Shown: positions 13,203 through 16,496 of the stretch, piece after piece | Position numbering within the stretch: the stretch's first letter is position 1 | How the letters are laid out: each line of letters begins with the position of its first letter | DNA from: an uncultured Oscillospiraceae bacterium | Lineage (GTDB): Bacteria; Bacillota; Clostridia; Oscillospirales; Acutalibacteraceae | Length of the DNA: 16,496 bases | Direction of reading: 5' to 3' | Assembly (NCBI GenBank): GCA_900549055.1 | Contig: URNB01000037.1 | Span: 1-16,496 of the forward strand | The notes under the pieces: model-generated | Seen by the model: the letters and a program-made list of their open reading frames with translations, nothing else | The model's database searches: none | Told to the model about the DNA's origin: nothing | Translations under genes and position numbers: made by a program

Positions 13203-13231
13203 ATTATAATAGAAATAGCAGAATGAGTCAA
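13203..13231 (-). promoter_or_regulatory. Promoter of the PocR-AraC regulator
   Basis: Minus-strand -35 TTGACT (13226-13231), exactly 17 bp, -10 TATAAT (13203-13208), with transcription expected from about 13196. This strong promoter places the translation start well inside the long open frame. Confidence 0.8.
13205..13210 (+). promoter_or_regulatory. Possible -10 of the FAD oxidoreductase operon
   Basis: TATAAT on the plus strand, sharing the symmetric ATTATAAT with the minus-strand -10 box. No good -35 is found at 16-18 bp, as expected for a promoter that needs an activator. The leader to the ATG at 13262 would be about 45 bases. Confidence 0.45.
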
Positions 13232-13261
13232 GATTTTATTATAACAAAGTGGAGGGTAAAT

Positions 13262-14950
13262 ATGAAAAACATCGAACATATTACCGATTTATGTGTTATC
13301 GGCGGGGGAATGGCAGGAATTTGCACCGCAATTTCAGCAGCAAGGCACGGAATAAAGGTTGTGCTGGTTCAGGACAGAGGAGTTTTGGGCGGAAACGCAT
13401 CAAGCGAAATAAGAATGTGGATTTGCGGAGCGCACGGGAAAGATAATAGAGAAACCGGGATTATTGAAGAAATAATGCTTGAAAACTTTTTTCAGAATCC
13501 ACAGTTAAGCTATTCGTTATGGGATATGGTATTGTTTGATAAAACAGCGCGACAGAACAATCTTACTTTATTGCTTAACACAAGCTGCCTTGACGCAAAT
13601 ACGGAAAACGGAAAAATAATCAGCATTACAGCGTGGCAATCGCCGTGTGAAACCGTGCATACAATTAAAGCACGTTATTTTGCCGATTGTTCGGGTGACA
13701 GCATTTTATCAACACTTACCGGCGCACATTTTCGCTACGGCAGGGAGGCGGAGTCCGAGTTCGGAGAGAGTATAGAGCCGAAAACCGCTGACAAAAAAAC
13801 AATGGGAATGAGTTGTCTGTTTCAGGTACGCGAGACCGACAAACCGCAGAAATTCACTCCCCCGGAATGGGCATATAAATACTGTACCGATGATGATATC
13901 CCGTTCCGTGAACACGATCTGTCCTCAAACTTTTGGTGGATAGAAACGGGCGGCGAAGGCGACTGCATACACGATACCGATAAATGCCGCGATGAGCTTT
14001 TAAAGATTGCATACGGCGTTTGGGATCATATTAAAAATCACGGTGACCACGGTGCCGAAAATTATGAGCTTGAATGGGTCGGAATTTTGCCGGGAAAACG
14101 TGAAAGCAGGCGGTATGTCGGAAAATATACAGTAACTCAAAACGATGTTGAGGCAGGCGGAAATTTTGATGATATTATCGCTTATGCCGGTTGGTCGATG
14201 GACGATCATTCCCCGGCGGGTATAAATCATAAAACATCCTACCCGACCGTGTTTCATCCGGCGCCATCGCCCTGGGGAATACCGTTCAGGGCATTATGCT
14301 CCGAAAATATCGAAAATCTTTTGTTTGCGGGCAGAAACATAAGCGTTACCCATGCCGCGCTTTCCTCCTCGCGCGTTATGGCTACCTGTGCGCTGTTGGG
14401 GCAGGCAGTGGGAACGGCTGTTGCTCAAATGGTACAGTACGGCGAAAACACCGATAATATAGATATTGAAAGACTTCAGGACAGCCTTATGGCAGACGAC
14501 TGTTGGCTTCCGGGAAAAAATCGAAGTGTTTCCGAACTTTCTTTGGATTTAAAATGCAACAATGATATTGTAATAAACGGTAAGGAACGCGGAGACGAGA
14601 ACCGGTGGATCGGTGAAAAGGGCGATTACCTTGAATACAGAAGTGATAGACCGTTTAAGCTTTCGGGGGTAAGAATTGTTTTTGACAGCGACCTAAACCG
14701 TGACTACCAGAATATGCCCTGTTGTATAAGGCTTAAAGAGGAACGCTTTAAACTTCCGAAAACCCTTATAAAGGATTTTGATATTATTCTCACCAATAAG
14801 GACGGACATACCGAGACACACCCGTTCCGTAATATCCATACACGATTTTTAAAACTCGATATTAAGGGAGAGGTTTTAAGCGTTAAGCTTTTACCTCTTG
14901 AGACTTACGGAGCGGAAACATTTAATATTTTCGGTTTTGAGGTGTTTTAA
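13262..14950 (+). CDS. FAD-dependent oxidoreductase (PF12831-type) with C-terminal beta-sandwich module
   Basis: 562 residues from the ATG at 13262, which has GTGGAGGG 6 bases before it. The open frame reaches 13118, but that extension runs over the divergent promoter. The N-terminal FAD Rossmann motif is VIGGGMAGICTAISAARHG (Gly14-16, 19), followed by LGGNASSEIRMW (42-53), the conserved second motif of this family. RYFADCSGDSILS and LLFAGRNISVTHAALSSSRVMATCALLGQAVG (about 353-385) complete the flavin domain. From about 434 a separate Trp/Tyr-rich, beta-rich region (RWIGEKGDYLEYRSD… to FNIFGFEVF) looks like a galactose-binding-like fold, suggesting a glycan-related substrate. No signal peptide. 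First gene of an operon; the next starts immediately after its stop. Confidence 0.85.
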   Translation: MKNIEHITDLCVIGGGMAGICTAISAARHGIKVVLVQDRGVLGGNASSEIRMWICGAHGKDNRETGIIEEIMLENFFQNPQLSYSLWDMVLFDKTARQNNLTLLLNTSCLDANTENGKIISITAWQSPCETVHTIKARYFADCSGDSILSTLTGAHFRYGREAESEFGESIEPKTADKKTMGMSCLFQVRETDKPQKFTPPEWAYKYCTDDDIPFREHDLSSNFWWIETGGEGDCIHDTDKCRDELLKIAYGVWDHIKNHGDHGAENYELEWVGILPGKRESRRYVGKYTVTQNDVEAGGNFDDIIAYAGWSMDDHSPAGINHKTSYPTVFHPAPSPWGIPFRALCSENIENLLFAGRNISVTHAALSSSRVMATCALLGQAVGTAVAQMVQYGENTDNIDIERLQDSLMADDCWLPGKNRSVSELSLDLKCNNDIVINGKERGDENRWIGEKGDYLEYRSDRPFKLSGVRIVFDSDLNRDYQNMPCCIRLKEERFKLPKTLIKDFDIILTNKDGHTETHPFRNIHTRFLKLDIKGEVLSVKLLPLETYGAETFNIFGFEVF

Positions 14951-16234
14951 ATGAAAGAAAGCTTTATAACCGAGGCAGAAAAGCATACCGAAATAGCCGG
15001 TAAATATGATGTAATAGTTGCGGGGTCCGATCCGTCGGGCTTTGCGGCTGCCGTTACCGCAGCAAGAAACGGGGCAAAAACGCTGATTATTGAAGCACAG
15101 TCGGGTGTGGGCGGCATATCCACAAGCGGACTTATGAGCCACTTTACCGGCAGGGTTGACAGTCGGCTTTACAGTGAAATTTTAGAACGCTCTCACAAGC
15201 AGGACTTTTTCAAATGCGATGATAAGGTCAGAATAGACCCGGAGCTTTTAAAAAATACATATCTTGAAATGCTGCAGGCTGCCGGAGTTGATATTCTGCT
15301 TTATACCCTTGTTTGCGATGTTATTAAAAACGGCGACCGCGTTTGCGGAGTTATTACCGAAAATAAAAGCGGAAGGCGGGCATACCTTGCAGATGTTTTG
15401 ATAGACGCAACAGGCGACGGCGATTTAGCCTGCCGCGCGGGTGCGGAATATTTCAAGGGTCGCGAAAGCGACGGAAAAATGCAGCCCGCTACACTTATGT
15501 TCAAGGTGGGCGGAGTGGATATGTCACGCGCAGTATTCCCGCCCTCGTTTGAAACAACGGTTGAAACCGATAAGGGCGAGCTGCAGGCGCTTGCAAAAAA
15601 ACTGCTGCCGTATCCGGCAGGTCATGTGCTGCTGTATGCCTCAACCATTCCGGGTATAGTCACCTGCAATATGACAAACTGCACCGAGATAGACGGCACA
15701 AAGGCAGAGGATCTCACCCGCGCGGAAATTGTATGCCGCTCGCAAATGGAGCCGATTACCGAATTTTTGAGGGAATATGTTCCGGGCTATGAAAACTGCT
15801 ATATTATAAGCGCAGCCTCGCTTATAGGTATTCGTGAAACACGGCATTTTGTGGGTTTAAGGCAGCTTACCGAAAAGGATATAATTGATGCTCGGCAATT
15901 TGAAGACCGGGTTGTGCGCGGGGCGTGGTTTAATTTTGATATTCATAATATTTCGGGCGCCGGGCTTGATGAAACAGGCGTGCAAAAGCACTTTAAGCAG
16001 CAAAGCGGATATACTATTCCCTACGGCTGTATGGTGCCCGTAAAAACCGACGGTCTCTTGCTCACCGGCAGAAATATTTCGGGAACACATATGGCACACT
16101 CCAGCTTCAGGGCAATGCCTATATGCGTAGGAATAGGCGAAGCGTGCGGCGCGGCGGCAGCTATTGCGGTTAAGGAGAATATAAATTTAAGAAATGTAGA
16201 GCCTGATGAAATCAGAAAACTGAATTTTGATTAG
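14951..16234 (+). CDS. Second FAD-dependent oxidoreductase (PF12831-type)
   Basis: 427 residues. The ATG directly follows the stop of the preceding gene, with GAGGTG inside that gene's end as ribosome binding site, so the two are tightly coupled. It has YDVIVAGSDPSGFAAAVTAARNGAKTLIIEAQSGVGGISTSG (about 19-60), GDGDLACRAGAEYFKGR and LLLTGRNISGTHMAHSSFRAMPICVGIGEACG (about 368-399). It is the same superfamily as its neighbour but clearly diverged and lacks the C-terminal sandwich. The dinucleotide motif reads G-S-D-P-S-G (25-30) where GxGxxG is usual, so the second Gly is Asp27. Presumably it acts on the same or a linked substrate as its neighbour. Confidence 0.85.
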   Translation: MKESFITEAEKHTEIAGKYDVIVAGSDPSGFAAAVTAARNGAKTLIIEAQSGVGGISTSGLMSHFTGRVDSRLYSEILERSHKQDFFKCDDKVRIDPELLKNTYLEMLQAAGVDILLYTLVCDVIKNGDRVCGVITENKSGRRAYLADVLIDATGDGDLACRAGAEYFKGRESDGKMQPATLMFKVGGVDMSRAVFPPSFETTVETDKGELQALAKKLLPYPAGHVLLYASTIPGIVTCNMTNCTEIDGTKAEDLTRAEIVCRSQMEPITEFLREYVPGYENCYIISAASLIGIRETRHFVGLRQLTEKDIIDARQFEDRVVRGAWFNFDIHNISGAGLDETGVQKHFKQQSGYTIPYGCMVPVKTDGLLLTGRNISGTHMAHSSFRAMPICVGIGEACGAAAAIAVKENINLRNVEPDEIRKLNFD

Positions 16235-16246
16235 GAGGAAAAAGCA

Positions 16247-16452
16247 ATGCCGGAAATTATTTTTACCGGCGACCTTATGTGTCGTCCGTCCATGACTGAA
16301 AAAACAAATCAAAAATACGACATTTTCTTTGAAAAACCGATTTTTCACTCCGCAGCGCAGATTTTACGGTAGGAAACCTTGAAACACCAGTTGCAGGGGA
16401 AAAACTGAAATATACCTATGAAAGATATTCGTTTAATACCCCCGAAAGCTAG
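16247..16452 (+). pseudogene. CapA-like (PGA_cap family) protein gene, frameshifted and truncated
   Basis: The ATG at 16247 follows AGGAGG and lies 12 bases after the FAD gene, so it is the third gene of that operon. MPEIIFTGDLMCRPSMTEK is a typical CapA-family N terminus (TGDxMC). The frame stops at 16370-16372. One frame over, ADFTVGNLETPVAGEKLKY…RYSFNTPES follows, the next conserved stretch (VGNLETP…YRFNTPE) of the family. The break coincides with a tandem CGCAG-CGCAG (16351-16360). Removing one copy joins HSA to DFTVGNLETP seamlessly. The restored frame then stops at 16450 where tRNA-like sequence begins, so the remaining three quarters of the protein are missing here. Confidence 0.75.
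16351..16360 (+). repeat. 5-bp tandem duplication CGCAG x2 that breaks the CapA-like frame
   Basis: Two adjacent copies of CGCAG. Because 5 is not a multiple of 3 the extra copy shifts the reading frame. With a single copy the protein continues into the conserved VGNLETP motif. Confidence 0.8.
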
Positions 16453-16496
16453 TGTGACAGGACTCGAACCTGCCGCGGTTTCGCTCGCCGCCTTTT
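16449..16496 (-). tRNA. 3' part of a tRNA-like sequence at the window edge (partial)
   Basis: On the minus strand GCAGGTTCGAGTCCTGT forms a T-arm (5-bp stem, last pair G-U; TTCGAGT loop). It is followed by a 7-base acceptor strand (CACACTA) and a G at the discriminator position, with no encoded CCA. Before the T-arm, GCGG…CCGC could be a long variable arm as in class II (Ser/Leu/Tyr) tRNAs. The anticodon and 5' half are beyond the window, so the acceptor pairing cannot be tested and no amino acid can be given. An acceptor starting TAGTGTG would be unusual. Confidence 0.4.

Noticed and set aside
13118..13261. N-terminal extension of the first FAD oxidoreductase
   Set aside because: It overlaps the divergent promoter and has no ribosome binding site; the ATG at 13262 has a strong one and starts right before the Rossmann fold.

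Overview
The window looks like a chromosomal segment of an anaerobic Clostridia-type Firmicute, probably a gut or rumen lineage. Supporting signs are AGGAGG-type ribosome binding sites, TATAAT promoters (several of the extended TGnTATAAT form), a Gram-positive LexA/DinR box, many AraC-type regulators, and small families common in Clostridia (DUF6440, DUF2752, TM2, sigma-region-4-like proteins). This placement rests on gene content alone; no rRNA or marker gene is present.

Layout. 1-60 is the end of a plus-strand gene closed by a strong bidirectional terminator (78-119). 130-1278 (minus) holds small membrane proteins: a TM2-domain protein, and a zinc-ribbon membrane protein overlapping a DUF2752 protein. 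1443-3370 (plus) carries a cysteine-rich zinc-binding protein, a sigma-region-4-like HTH protein and DNA polymerase IV (dinB). dinB has its own promoter, TTTACA-17 bp-TATAAT, with a perfect LexA-type box GAACAGATGTTC. 3521-6555 (minus) is a two-gene unit in which an AraC regulator precedes a GH2 beta-mannosidase-like enzyme. 6694-7725 (minus) is a threonine aldolase-type PLP enzyme.

7739-8010 is the most unusual stretch: a 254-bp element made almost wholly of consecutive hairpins, with 16-bp imperfect terminal inverted repeats (TG...CA) and an exact 9-bp direct repeat on each side. I read it as a MITE inserted just upstream of the aldolase ribosome binding site. Next to it lie a decayed Nim-like flavoprotein pseudogene (8048-8299), a LOG-family protein and a DUF6440 protein (minus operon), and an IS30 transposase remnant (about 9240-9440). 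9558-10475 is a DMT-family transporter, divergent from another AraC regulator (10589-11413).

11575-12152 is a scar where two unrelated 5'-truncated coding fragments meet head to head. 12296-13144 (minus) is a PocR-domain AraC regulator, divergent from a plus-strand operon of two different FAD-dependent oxidoreductases (13262-16234) and a CapA-like gene. The CapA gene is broken by a 5-bp tandem duplication and then ends at a tRNA-like 3' fragment at the window edge. The best candidate for an undescribed functional system is the regulator plus two FAD oxidoreductases, whose substrate cannot be told from sequence. The best candidate for an undescribed element is the hairpin-array MITE.
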